From the NCBI GenBank assembly GCA_025667525.1, contig CM046876.1, positions 482,380,557 to 482,444,556 on the forward strand: a stretch of DNA of 64,000 bases, given 5' to 3'. The position numbers and the translations under genes are program-made. Origin of the DNA: Glebionis coronaria. Lineage: Eukaryota > Streptophyta > Magnoliopsida > Asterales > Asteraceae. The notes beneath the pieces were generated by a model. It was not told where the DNA came from. It saw only the letters and a program-made list of their open reading frames with translations, and searched no databases. Positions 12,224 through 24,066 of this stretch are shown one piece after another (position 1 is the first letter of the stretch; each line of letters opens with the position of its first letter).

Positions 12224-13513
12224 TCATTTTGATGTCCGTTTCTTATTGAAATCAAAGAGGTGCGGATATTTCTTCCACATTTCATCCTCTCGTTCCCAAG
12301 TAAATTCCGGTCCATGCTTTGAATTCCATCGGATCTTGACAATAGGTATTCGACTTTGTTTCAGTTGCTTTACCTCACGATCCATAACCTCTACGGGTTC
12401 TTCGATAAAATGCAACTTCCCATCTATTCGAACATTACCCAACGTAATTTTCTCATCACTCACTGGTAGACATTTCTTCAGATTAGATACATGGAATGTG
12501 TTGTGATCACCATGAAGTTCCGGGGGTAACTCTAGTTTATAAGCCACCGGACCTACTCTAGATAAAATCTTAAAGGGTCCAATATAGCGGGGATTCAATT
12601 TCCCTCGTTTTCCAAATCTTATAATGCCTTTCCATGGCGATACTTTCAACATTACTCGGTCACCCACTTTAAACTCCATCGGCTTCCGCCGCACATCCGA
12701 GTAACTTTTCTGTCTACTACGGGCAGTCAACAACCTATTCTTAATCTGAACTATCATCTCCGTAGTCTCCCGGATCAATTCTGGTCCCGTGAGCTGGGTA
12801 TCCTCAACTTCACTCCAACATACAGGAGATCTACACTTCCTACCATACAAAGCTTCAAACGGTGCAGCCTTAATACTATAATGGTAACTATTGTTATACG
12901 AAAACTCTGCTAACGACAAATGTTTATCCCAATTCTTACCAAAATCTATCACACAAGCTCTCAACATATCTTCCAGTGTTTGTATCGTTCTTTCACTCTG
13001 CCCATCAGTCTGGGGGTGATAAGCAGTGCTCATGTCGAGATTCGTTCCCAAAGATCTTTGGAGAGATTTCCAAAAATTCGATGCGAATCTAGGATCTCGA
13101 TCTGAAATGATCGATACAGGCACTCCATGCTTGCATACAACATTCTCAAGATATATACGAGTCAGCTTCTCCAGTGAGAACTGCTCTTTAACCAGAATGA
13201 AGTGTGCTGATTTGGTCAGTCTGTCGACAATGACCCAAATCAAGTTGTTTCCAGATGATGTTCTAGGAAGCTTGGTGATAAAGTCCATCGTAATTCGCTC
13301 CCACTTCCATTCAGGAATCTTTGGCTGTTGAAGTAGTCCTGATGGCTTTTGATGTTCAGCTTTGACTCTAGCACAAGTCAAGCATTGAAGAACATACATA
13401 GCAATATCAGCTTTCATATTCGGCCACCAGTACAACTTCTTCAAATCATGATACATCTTATCAGATCCCGAATGAATGGAATACTTAGATTTATGGGATT
13501 CTAACATAATCAA
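12224..13513 (-). pseudogene. int: E2 integrase with chromodomain-like tail
   Basis: Last pol domain of E2, joining cDNA to host DNA. In this 429-residue frame the HHCC zinc site is H7, H14, C44 and C47. The catalytic triad is D77 (TMDF), D138 (ISDRD) and E174 (QSERT), with 35 residues between the second D and the E. The C-terminal part has the GPF/Y module (RYIGPFKIL) and ends with [19 protein letters not shown], the chromodomain-like tail typical of Tekay elements. The domain itself looks intact. It is separated from RNase H by a frameshift and a stop near 13,519, so it is not expressed as part of a full polyprotein. Confidence 0.88.
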
Positions 13514-13518
13514 ATCTC

Positions 13519-13833
13519 TTAAGCCTCCAACTTAGGTATCCACATACGACCTCTTAAGCATTTCACTCCATCAGCTCTAACCTCTAAAGGATCTCCTTCT
13601 CCTCGGAACCCTTCATTAACAAAATTTTCTTTCTTACAGGCTTCTATTTGCGCATTTCTAATTTGCTCAGGCAAATTATTGTGCACGGTAAAGACTAGAG
13701 AACGTACCCTGATAGGCTCTCTATCTTTTCTGCTTAATGCATCGGCAACAACATTGGCTTTTCCTGGGTGATATTTTATATCACAATCATAATTACTTAA
13801 CAATTCTATCCATCTTCGTTGCCTCATGTTCAA
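13519..13833 (-). pseudogene. E2 RNase H C-terminal part and connection
   Basis: Continues the RT/RNase H frame after an in-frame stop located between DHKSL and YILDQ near 13,855. Recognisable pieces are [15 protein letters not shown] and [15 protein letters not shown], the end of the gypsy RNase H domain with its last catalytic Asp. The start shown is only the first Met after the stop. Confidence 0.8.
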
Positions 13834-13854
13834 TTTCTTCTGATCGAGAATATA

Positions 13855-14958
13855 CTATAGGCTTTTGTGATCGGTGAATACCGTACACTTGGTGCCATAC
13901 AGATAATGTCTCCACAACCTAAGAGCAAAGACTACAGCTCCTAACTCAAGATCATGAGTAGTATAATTCTCCTCATTCTTCCTTAATTGCCTAGAAGCAT
14001 AAGCTATCACTTTTTCTCGCTGCATCAAAACAGCTCCATAACCTCTAAGAGATGCATCACAATACGCTACAAAATCTTCACTCCCGTCGGGTAATGATAG
14101 AATTGGCACACTACATAATTTTTGCTTCAATATCTGAAATGATCCATCTTCATCACTTCCCCAAACGAAAGGTTTATTCTTCTGGGTAAGCTTAGTCAAG
14201 GGTTTAGCTATTAAAGAAAATTCTTTAATGAATCGCCTATAATAGCCAGCCAATCCTAAGAACTGTCGCACTTCCGTTGGCGTTGTCGGTGCAGACCAAT
14301 TCTTAATGGCTTCAACCTTTGCAGGATCAACATGAATTCCATCCTTGTTAATCACATGACCAAGAAATTGCACAGAATCTAACCAGAAATCACATTTCGA
14401 AAACTTAGCATACAACCTTTCATCCTTTAACAAACTCAAAATAATCCTTAAATGTTCTCCATGTTCATCTTCATTCTTAGAATAGATTAGAATATCGTCA
14501 ATAAACCCAATCACAAATTTGTCCAAGTAGGGTTTGCACACTCGATTCATTAAATCCATGAAAACCGCAGGTGCGTTAGTTAACCCAAATGGCATTACTT
14601 GAAATTCATAGTGTCTATAACGAGTTCTAAATGCAGTTATATGAATATCTTCTTCACGGACGCGAAGTTGGTGATATCCAGACCGCAAATATATCTTAGA
14701 ATACACACTAGATCCTTGTAGTTGATCAAACAAAGCATCAATCCTAGGTAAAGGATATCGATTTTTAATCGTCAACTTATTCAGTTCCCTATAATCAATG
14801 CACATACGAAAAGATCCATCCTTCTTCTTAACGAACAAGACTGGAGCTCCCCAAGGCGACGAGCTCGGTCGAATAAAACCTTTATCAGACAACTCGTTAA
14901 GTTGTTCAGATAACTCCTTTAATTCAGAAGGGGCTAATCGGTATGGCGCACGTGCCAC
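13855..14958 (-). pseudogene. pol: E2 reverse transcriptase and RNase H N-terminal part
   Basis: RNA-directed DNA polymerase of E2. Motifs in order: [51 protein letters not shown], the catalytic box [17 protein letters not shown] and [12 protein letters not shown]. RNase H begins with [15 protein letters not shown] and includes [14 protein letters not shown] and FTDHKSL. FIDD in place of YIDD is usual in this clade. The frame stops at DHKSL, and its upstream side is out of frame with the protease part, so this copy carries both a nonsense and a frameshift change. Confidence 0.9.
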
Positions 14959-15149
14959 CGGTGCAGCACCAGGAATTAAATCGATTCAAACTCTACTTGC
15001 CTTATCGGTGGAAATCCGGGTAAATCTTTAGGAAGTACCTTAGGAAATTCACAAATAATAGGTACATCTTCCAATCGTTTCTCCCTAGACTCATTCCCGG
15101 TCACTTGAGCTAGGAATAACTCACAACCGTTCCTGATGTACTTTTGGAC

Positions 15150-16109
15150 TTAAATACATGAAACGATTTTCAAACGGGATTCACGTCGATTACCATTAAT
15201 TACTAACGTCCTATTCCTAAGAGGAATCTTAACCTTCTTTTCTCCACATAAAATAGTAGCATTATTCAACGACAACCAATCCATACCAATAATAATATCA
15301 AAACTACCTAATTCTATCAACATCAAATCAATCGGAAAGGAATAGTTCAAGAGATTTAGAGAGCATCCTTCCAATAGCTTATTAGTTTTCACTAATTTAC
15401 CATCAGCCAATTCCACCTCGTAACTGGTATTTATCTCAACAGGTTCAATGTCAATAAGGGCACTAAATTTAGTGGATACAAAGCTCCTATTAGCACCCGA
15501 ATCAAATAAAGCAACAGCATAATGATTGTTGAGTAAAAACGTACCAGTAACGACATTCGGATCCTCTTTCTTCACCGCAATTGTTCCAAGTTGATAAACA
15601 CCACCCTGGGGGTTTCTTCCAGGTACAATCGCTTTCAACTTGGGGCATTCTGATTTCCTATGACCTTCTTCATTACAGTTGAAGCAAATGGTTCCCTTTT
15701 TACACCTTTCAACCTTGTGTCCAAGCTTTCCGCAATTTCGGCACTTCCAACAGTCGCCAGCATGCCTCTTGTTGCCACACTTAGGACATCTATCATCGTT
15801 GCGCGGTGTGTTGTTGGTAAGAGCATTTGCATTCCCCTTTCTCTGGTTCTGGCGGCGATTGAAATTCTTCCTATTATCACCTCTATCTACACGATCACCA
15901 TCACCCTTTCTTTTCTCACCAACACGGGCTTCATCTTCCCTATCCTGAATTATCTGTCCAATGAGTTGGTAAGCCATTCGAACAGCATCATCAATGGTCA
16001 GTGGTTTAGATGATGTCACGTCCCCTCGGATATTCTTGGTCAACCCTTTAATATATTGTTCAATTCGGATCTCTTCGGGTTCCATCAATCGAGGACATAG
16101 CAAGGCCAA
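15150..16109 (-). pseudogene. E2 gag C-terminal part, zinc knuckles and protease
   Basis: Begins ALLCPRLMEPEEIRIEQYIK, the second half of Tekay gag. A basic stretch is followed by Cys/His clusters: CPKCGNKRHAGDC (a variant knuckle), CRNCGKLGHKVERC and CFNCNEEGHRKSEC, the last two of the C-x2-C-x4-H-x4-C form. The aspartic protease follows with active site LFDSGANRSF and the flap/helix region IIIGMDWL. An in-frame TGA at 16119 separates it from the gag N-terminal part, and a stop after IVSCI plus a frame change separates it from RT. Confidence 0.88.
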
Positions 16110-16118
16110 CTCATGGAA

Positions 16119-16730
16119 TCAGTTTGTGTAACTATCAATGTCCACACCTTTCATTATCAGATGAATCAACTCTTGTTCTAACCTAATGATCACACTACGA
16201 GGACATAATTCCAAAGTCATCCACTTCTTAATTTCATCCCAAGGAGTAGCATTAGCAACATCAATACCCATGAAAGCAATTCTCCCGTTCCACCAAGTCA
16301 ACGCACGACCTTTAAGAGTAGCCATAGCAAAAGTCACCTTATCTTCCTCCTTACACTTACTAATCCGAAACACCGACTCAATCTTCTCAATCCACTGGCT
16401 TAATCCTACAGCACCTTTAGTTCCATTAAAAGGTAGAGGTTCACACTTCATGAACGTTACATAAGTACAACCACCAACTTCAGGTGCATCAGTTCCAAGT
16501 CCTCCTATATTTCCTCTAGCATTAGCATTCACATTATTAGCATTCACATTCACATTAGTACCACCAATTCCACTACCGCCAGCTCCACTGCCGCCAGCTC
16601 CACTACCGCCATCTCCACTACCGCCAGCTTCATTTCTAGCATTTGCCATAAATTCAGTCATGGATGCGGTAACTTGCTCCGTAATAATCCTACGTACATC
16701 ATCCTCAGTCACAACTTTCTTTGGCGTCAT
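16119..16730 (-). pseudogene. gag: E2 gag N-terminal part
   Basis: Structural protein of E2. It starts at an ATG (16730, MTPKKVVTEDDVRRI). A Gly/Ser/Ala repeat (GGSGAGGSGAGGSG) and an Asn/Val-rich stretch follow, then the conserved capsid part with GLSQWIEKIESVF and ALTWWNGRI. The same frame continues past a TGA at 16119-16121 into the 15150-16109 segment, so a single nonsense change splits gag. Confidence 0.87.
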
Positions 16731-17021
16731 AGTTCTATAATTTCACAATTTCAAAGTATTAAGCATTCACCCAACAAAGGATTCATATAATATGGAATGA
16801 ATTCATAATCAAGATACAAATAAGACACAATATGGAATTCAAGACAAGATACATATTTCATTGGATTTGAAACAAAAGCATTGTCTTAATTACATCCATA
16901 TCAAAGTTTCTAGCACTATACATGCTCAAAATTTGTGCCAGGTCTACTACTAACAAGTCGGTTCAGTCAAAGTTACAAAAGGTACAAAAGATACAAAGGT
17001 CACTGCTAAACACAGATTGGT

Positions 17022-18032
17022 CTACTGAGAAACGCCAGATGGTCCATCATCCATCGTCTTCTGTATCTTTGTCGAACGATCACTAGACACATCTTCAGCT
17101 GGGCGCTTACGGATCACTCCTCTTTCAACCATGTCAGCATAAAATCTACTATTCCAACCCACATATATATTCAACTCCTTCTCAGCTTTCTCACGCATCG
17201 TACGAGCTACATTCAACTGAATCTCCATACAATTCACCTTTTTCTTCATAGCAGCAAACTCACCACTTTCGAACACAGATAACCTCCTAAAAGCCTCATT
17301 CAACCCACGCTCTACATCAGTCAAATCCAAACTAAGCAATTCCCGCTCTTTCTCACCAACCTTAGTCTTCGACTCCAAATAAGCAACATGAGTCTGAACA
17401 ACACCTAATCCAATCTCTGTCATACTGCTCTGAGCACGGGAAGCATCTAAATCACGTCTCAAGGCCCATGGTGCAAGACCATCCATATGAGTAGCCTCTC
17501 GGACACTAGATGACTCTCCTATCACACGTCTACGAGTAGCAATACCATCAGTACCGTCAGGTGCATTATCATCCTCATCCTCCTCTGATTCAGAATCAGA
17601 TTCAGACGATTCAGATATTTCATCCCTAGGTAGCTCAACCTCAGAATCAAACTAAACTAGAGGGGGTAAGGGCTCGCCCTCTAGAACATCATAAGGGTAA
17701 ATAAGCTCGGCTTCCTCATCATCATCAACCTTATCGTCTATACCTATATCCTCCTCTACATCCTCGTCGTCAATCTCATCATCTAAATTATCTAACCCAA
17801 TCTCATCATCATTCTCAATATCAACATTATCAATCTCATTCTCTACCATATCAACCTGAGGGGCAATCTGATCTCCTAGTCCTATCTCGGGCTCGGGATC
17901 CTCAAATGGTTCTTCCTCATCATCATCCATATCATAATCTACTAAGTCTAAATAAGGATCATCATCTACATTAGGTTCGGGAATAGCATGGTTCTCTATA
18001 GGAATATTAGGGTCAGCCATGACAATCTGCAT
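17022..18032 (-). pseudogene. E2 ORF0: acidic and coiled-coil protein ahead of gag, one stop
   Basis: Starts at ATG 18032 (a second Met at 18020) and stays in one frame to 17022, apart from a TAG at 17652-17654. Residues 1-126 are extremely acidic (runs such as DDDEEEPFEDPEPE). The part after the stop has an Asp/Ser-rich linker and then a probable coiled coil (KTKVGEKERELLSLDL and on), ending in a short basic patch. It lies between primer binding site and gag, in frame with gag but separated by stops between 17,022 and 16,730. Similar acidic leaders precede gag in Asteraceae Tekay elements as I remember them. Function is unknown. Confidence 0.7.
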
Positions 18033-18290
18033 TTATATATATATCTCGTATTAGGATAACATACTTATTAAACAATTACATACTGAAACCACGATATATA
18101 CATATATATAAATTAAATTATATATATCAAAATATATATCTTCTCAATAGGGCTTGTTGGTAACGTCGGAGATCTTTGGCACCGTTATAGTCAAAAGATT
18201 TTTCAAATATTTTCTCAAATGTTCATAGTTAAAAGATTTTGAAAAGTTTTGTTCAAAACCTTGGTTTTTAAAATCTTTTGTTTTTTATAA

Positions 18291-18307
18291 CAAGAGCTCT
18301 GGTACCA
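18291..18307 (-). other. E2 primer binding site
   Basis: In sense TGGTACCAGAGCTCTTG, three bases inside the 5' LTR end. It is the tRNA-Met type with one change from TGGTATCAGAGC. Confidence 0.8.
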
Positions 18308-20046
18308 AACTGTAACACTCTTAAATTTCGTATCGGTACAACGGAAGGGTCTTTTAGAGTGTTACGGGATAGCACAATAACTCCAATCATAGATAACACA
18401 TAAAAATGGTTGTACAAGGTTCAACATACATTCATTCGATAAAAAGTTTTAAATTGTACAACAGGTCCCAAATATACAGGTCATTAAGTTTACAAAACAT
18501 AGATCGAATGAACATTTTTATTATTATGTGGGGCATCAGAGTCGATCTCCATTCGGATTACCTTCAAGCACCTGTGATAAAAACATGGAAAAATCAGATC
18601 AGCGAATATCGAGTGAATTCATAGAGTTTAATAAAACCGTTATATAAAACAATCGTTGAAATCAGAACACAAGTATAATATCAGAAGTAAGTCCTCGTAT
18701 TGCTAGTCAGGCAATATATTAATCAAAGCATACATCTTAAACCGTCCATGAGACCGTAGCCTCAATATTACCATTATAGGTAATATTATTATCGTTATTC
18801 ATATCGTTATTGGATCACATTAGATTCATTTGGATTATTATTAGCCGCATGACATTGTTACCTTACTATCAAAACAACGGGGCGCAAACCCGACAAACAA
18901 TTTGCCCATCTAAGTTAGCGTGTCGTCACAAAAATCACGCTATGTAAATCTTCTCATACATAAATTCGCTTACCAATCAATGTGGTACCACGGGGATCAA
19001 CCGTCAAGGCACGAACTGGGGTGATCGTCCCCAAATAGTACTATCATATGCATAAGCGTCTACCAAATCCCGGTAGTTCACAATTCATGCTAATGGGACT
19101 TTGAGTGACATAACCTAACTACTAATAATCCTTTTTATCTCTTTTATTGGGTCATCGCATCATTCGGGTCCATATCATTAAGCATACCATCGGGACTACT
19201 TGTGTTCAATTTTATCAAAAACTAGCATGTTATCTCGCTCGCGGGTTTACAAATCATTTTATAAAACATTTAAAAGAGTGCGAGGCTATGAACTCACATT
19301 GATAATGAAAGGCGGATTATCGGCTACGGGCGTGCTTCGGTCACGGAAACCTATATAAATAATAATCGGTCATAGAATTTTGTCCAATGACTTTATCAAA
19401 ATAACAATATACATATGATGATTTTGTACATATGATGATGATCAAGTGGGTTTATATATTCTTATTTACTCATTTTAGTGTTTATGTATTGGTAACTTTT
19501 TACTAGTTTACTAGTTTTACCTATTTACATGTTTTAGGTCCAATAAGCCTATTATAAGTCCTTTAACTTGTTTTAATCCATTTTATACTTGTATTAACAG
19601 TATTTATACTTTACATGTTAGGCCCAAATGGGTTAAGCCCAATAAGTAATTTTTATAAGTGTTTAACTTATTTAGTTAAATTATTAGTCCAATATGCTAA
19701 TTTAGCTCGTTAATGTCCGTATGTCATATAGTTCGGGTTTTATCGGTTTTTACTTGTATTAGGTACTTATATATCAGTATATGACTTTTAAAAAACTTTA
19801 CATTAGACGGGTTTGATCGTCTAAGTTTTAATTGGCGAAAAACGTTAATTTTACGGTAATAGCCGAAAAAATCGTAAAAATCATGTTTATAGTTTTTATA
19901 ACTTATAAATCTTATGCAACTACCATTTTTATAAAGTGTCCATTTATTTAACCTTATACATATTTATATAAATGAAATATATAAGTTAGTGGGTTTTAAT
20001 TCACATTTTATACTATATTATTTTGATTGCTTATATAATACTATTA

Positions 20047-20440
20047 AACATTAATTCTTCAAAATCTGATTTTTAGTTTCATCTTCACCATTTTTATCAT
20101 ATCTTGAGTTTTATAATGAGATAAAAGCTCATTTTTGGATGGAATAAACTTCATATTATGTGCTACAAATAAGTTAGTTATAGCTACTGCTCATTCCATG
20201 TCTAAATATCCTTAACAGTCCCTACAAACAGACTATTCAGATTAGCACACTCATCTTGTTTTGATCATATCTCACTCATTTTGATGATTCCATTGCATGG
20301 CCAACTCTCACATGTGTATGACATCTAACAATTACTGTAAATGGATTCCACCATGCAATTTTATCTGTTTAAGACTTGGTTACTTACTGTTTTTTATACA
20401 CCCAACAATTTAAGCATGATTTTAGCCTTATTTCTTATGG
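20047..20440. mobile_element. Unclassified 394-bp insertion in E2 LTR
   Basis: Absent from the other E2 LTR, which reads straight through ACTATTATTCATC near 11,236. The insertion is flanked by TTA on both sides (20044-20046 and 20441-20443), as PIF/Harbinger-type elements would leave, but its ends show no terminal inverted repeats. Inside, ATTGCATGG near 20,290 can pair with CCATGCAAT near 20,350. It could be a degenerate MITE or filler DNA from break repair. It has no coding capacity. Confidence 0.6.
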
Positions 20441-21075
20441 TTATTCATCTTTTTAAGCATATTTATCAACACTTGATCCCCACACAACATTTTTCTCATC
20501 ATATATTCATCATATACATATACAATAAGAAATAAAATACATTTGATCTTTACAAAAATAACAAGAGAAATGGAAAGGATGATCTTCTTTACCAACCAAG
20601 ATTATATCTTGTTTTTGGATGACAATAACTTGATGAACACCAAATATATCTCCAAGATCATCAACCACCAAAATTGTTTGTTGAAAAATTAGCCCTAGGA
20701 CACAAGAAAATCACCTCCTTTATTGTTAATATGGCCACCAATCAATCAAGGCTTCAAGGTTTCTCCATAATATGGCTAGATAACATGTAACTTGTGGCTA
20801 GAAAAGATCAAATGGGATGTTTGATGGTGTTTGTGGGACGGCAAGTATAGAGAGAGAGGAGAGTTTTGAGTTGTTTGCATGTGAAAAATGGAAGTGAATG
20901 GTATGTGTTAGTGGTTTTGCTAGTTTAGGGGGATAATAAGCTTCCATGTTAAGCTAACTTACATGTGTAAGTTAGTTAAGTGTAAGGATGCCACATCAAA
21001 GATGTGGTGTCCTCTTTTGGTCGTCCCATAGTTAGTGGGGTGGGATAAACTTGTTTTGTCCCATCCCGCTAATTT

Positions 21076-21080
21076 ACGGG
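21076..21080. repeat. Target-site duplication of E3 (left copy)
   Basis: ACGGG, repeated at 33440-33444. The undisturbed E2 3' LTR has a single ACGGG at the matching site near 11,876. Confidence 0.9.
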
Positions 21081-21949
21081 TGAAAGTCCCAAATTACAAC
21101 TATTGTTGAAACTAAGTCATGAAAAACAATAACACACAATAGATATACTTTTCAAACGAGTAATCCTTTATTAACTATTATCAACAAAGTATTACAAAGT
21201 GTTATGAATACACCTGTTGAATAACAACAAGAAATGAACCCTAGAACAAGTAAACTTGATTCGAGACTCAAGTTTACAAGAGAACCAACGAGTCGCTGAT
21301 GGACAGCTGAGGGCTCAGTGGTTCCAGTGGGAGAAAGAACTTAGATTAAGATTCCAAGCACAAGGGCTAAATCTTAACTTCTTTCTCATCCCTATTTATA
21401 GTGGTACGAGGTTGTATCCTTAGTGGGGGTAGTTGATATGTGTCATCTTCTGAGTGGAAGAGTACAACGTATTAAATGCATGTCCAAATCGAGACATGCC
21501 TTTAACTACTTTAGGTGAACAGTTCTGCCAACTGTTCACCTTTGTCCCACTAGGTCGTACTAGGCATTGACTTGAATCTCTTGTTTTGTCCCGCTCAAAA
21601 CACTTGTAAGATTCTCCCGCCTAAACTATAAAGGGTTGGATAAGCTTTGCTTAATCCAAGTCTCTAGGGTTCTTAAGTAATCTCTGAGTGTTGTTAACTC
21701 AGAGATCCTTGAACACCAGTGCATTCCTTTGACATCCCAGCTATCCATAATCGCTGGTGAGTCTGACTTCAGATTGTCTTCGACTTCTCTGACGTTGTCT
21801 TTGACTTGAATGATCCTGGTGTGCCAGCTGAGGCTTTGCCTTCCACTGGTCTAGTTTCTGTCGCTGGTCTTCTCAGCGACCTTTCAACACTTAGTCTAAT
21901 TTAAACAAATCTAGACAGGGCCATAGTTAAAACTTTCATTGGCCCAACA
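21081..21949 (-). repeat. E3 3' LTR
   Basis: 869 bp. It differs from the 5' LTR only at AGTCAT/AGTCAC, GGGCTA/GGGTTA, GATATG/GATACG, AGTAAT/AGTGAT and TGTTAA/TGTCAA. Each is a C-T or G-A pair, as expected from decay of methylated cytosine. Confidence 0.95.
21393..21400 (-). promoter_or_regulatory. TATA box of E3 LTR
   Basis: TATAAATA in sense, within ACTATAAATAGGGATG. The active copy would be the one in the 5' LTR at 32883-32890. Confidence 0.6.
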
Positions 21950-21950
21950 A

Positions 21951-21964
21951 TCTCCCCCTATTTG
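21951..21964 (-). other. E3 polypurine tract
   Basis: In sense CAAATAGGGGGAGA next to the 3' LTR, where plus-strand synthesis would be primed. The 160 bp between it and the ORF3 stop hold nothing recognisable. Confidence 0.75.
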
Positions 21965-22125
21965 TTTATAAATTATACTAAGTCTAAAATTATTGTAAGT
22001 GAGTACACAACTTCTTCTTACACATAATTTAACAAGCATACCTCAAAGTTTTATTAAACAGAATGAACCTAGTCTATTACAAGAACACCCTGGGGTGTAA
22101 ACATAAACAAAAAAAAATAGGTTCT

Positions 22126-24066
22126 TCAGCGATCAAGGCCTTGATCACAGAGTCTCTGGGCTTCGACTTTGTCACTCCTAGAGTTAATGACAAGTTCAAT
22201 TTCAAAGTCGAACTCATCAGCTTCTTTGCAATTCCTTAGGATGCCCTGCTTGAGTCTGATTAGCTGAATGGTTGAAGCCAGAGGTAGCTCATTCAACCAC
22301 TGAAAAACATAATCACAGTTGCCATTTATGAAGACCATACCTGCCTCAGGTTCTGTGTATACTTGGCCTTCTATGGGTTTGGTGATTTCTTTGGGAAGGA
22401 CCAAGTTCCTTTGCATCCCATCAACCACTATGTCTTCAGTGACCAGCCTTTCTATCAGAGGCCCCATTGGGGTTTTCCTTTTCCTTTGCACTTGAGGAGG
22501 TGGTTGAGAAGAAAGCTGAGGAGGCAGGGGTGCCTTCAGCTTCTTTGCTGTGTCTCTTACCCAATTAAGTTTTGCTTGTATGTTTTTCATCATTTGGGCA
22601 GCACCAGGCCCAGTCTTCTTTTGGGCAAGAGCCAGCAACTCCAACCACTTAGAGAGGCTCAGATCTCTGAGTTTAAAGTCACTGGAGACTTTGTAGTTAT
22701 GTATGTCATTTTCCCTATAAATAGTCATTACCACCTTTTTGTCTTTGTCAGTGAAACAGGTATACTTGGTGATACGACCGGGTTCAGCTCTCTGGTTGAC
22801 AAGTCTTTGATATTCCTTCAAGAGGTTATTCCTCTTGTCCTCCAGTTCCTTGAGCTTGACAAGCTGAGCTTTCTTAGCAGTGGGAGAGAGCTTCTCCAGG
22901 GCTTCTTTGCTTCTCAGTTCAGCAGCCCTGATGTTTGCCAGTCTTTGATGTTTAATGATCTGGGCTTTTGCTTGCTCTGGGGTGAGTGGTGGTTCATCAG
23001 CGCTCTTAAATTTGTTGAGTTCAGAGTTTTTGGAGGGTTTAGCTGTGGATCCACCTTCAGCTTGAAGGGAGTGTAAGGTTATCTCAGGTTGCTCAACAGC
23101 AATTCCTTTTCCCTTATCTTTCGCAGATTCAGCAGCGGATTTAAAAGATCTCAGTGGTTTGGGTGTTGGAATTTCAGCTGTGGATTCATCTTCTTCAGAG
23201 GAGGAGGCAGAATTCTCCCCCTCAGGCATAGCCCTAGCAGGTGTTGTGCCTGAACCTGCCTTATTGAATCAAAGGAACTCGTTGTGAACAAATATGCAAA
23301 TCTCTTTAAGTTCACCTTGGAGAAGTTCCTGAAGAAGACGCCTTGAGGGTTCAGCAGCCTGAGCTATAGCTGCAACATTTTCCTGCACCGCTGAGGTGAG
23401 AACAGAGGGTATATACTGCTGAAGACTCTGGTTGAGTAGAGTAGGGAGTTGTGCCTTCAGAGCATCGTTCAGCAGTTGTGGAAGCATAGCTGTCATAGAG
23501 GATTCCACTGATGAAGTTAGTGAAGTCTCTAGATTGGTGGTGAGCTCCTCAGCAGCATGAGTCAGGGTTTTGATTTCAGAGAGGAGATCATCATTGGTGG
23601 TTTTGGGCTTTGTGGTGTTGATATCCCCTCTCTTTTGCCATAAAGCCTTAGCAGCCAATTCCTGTACATTTTTCATTCTGGGAACTTGTGCTGACTTGCG
23701 GGATTGTAAATACTCCAAGTGTTGCTTGGCCCCTAGTTCCAAAACGTTTGGCAAGGTGGGGAATGGAATGGGTGTAGGTGAGCAAGATCTCTGTTCCCAT
23801 AGCCTTCTGGCAGCCAATTCCTGAACATTTGGTAGTGATGGAATAGAGGCAGTCTTCAGCTCAATGGAAGATAGATTGTAATCATCAGTGCTCATCTCCT
23901 CAAAGTCAGAGGTGAAGGTGCCTTCCTCTACAACAAAAACTTCATCATCAGGCAATGATTCAATGTCTGAGAGGGCATCAATATCAATGGTGGTAACTTC
24001 AGCGGTTTCGTCATCAGCAATCTAGTAATCATCATTGTTAAGTTGCTCCTGTTGAAGATTGTGAGC
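22126..24066 (-). pseudogene. E3 ORF3, predicted second exon (C-terminal part)
   Basis: The 3' ORF of SIRE-type elements, sometimes called env-like; no function is established. The frame reads from a predicted acceptor at 24067 in phase 0 to a stop at 22126. A TAG at 24022-24024 and a TGA at 23269 interrupt it. The first third repeats an 'NVQELAA.RLW' motif three times (near 23,830, 23,735 and 23,650). The C-terminal part is Lys/Glu-rich and probably coiled coil (EALEKLSPTAKKAQLVKLKE) before a folded-looking segment (FKLRDLSLSKWLELLALAQK). With exon 1 the protein would be 1,036 residues, close to the uninterrupted 1,028-residue ORF3 of E5. Confidence 0.65.

Noticed and set aside
20047..20440. 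Assignment of the insertion to PIF/Harbinger MITEs
   Set aside because: The TTA duplication fits, but no terminal inverted repeats are seen, so the class was left open.
22363..23076. A 237-residue open frame on the + strand
   Set aside because: Antisense shadow of ORF3 in E3, with no gene context.
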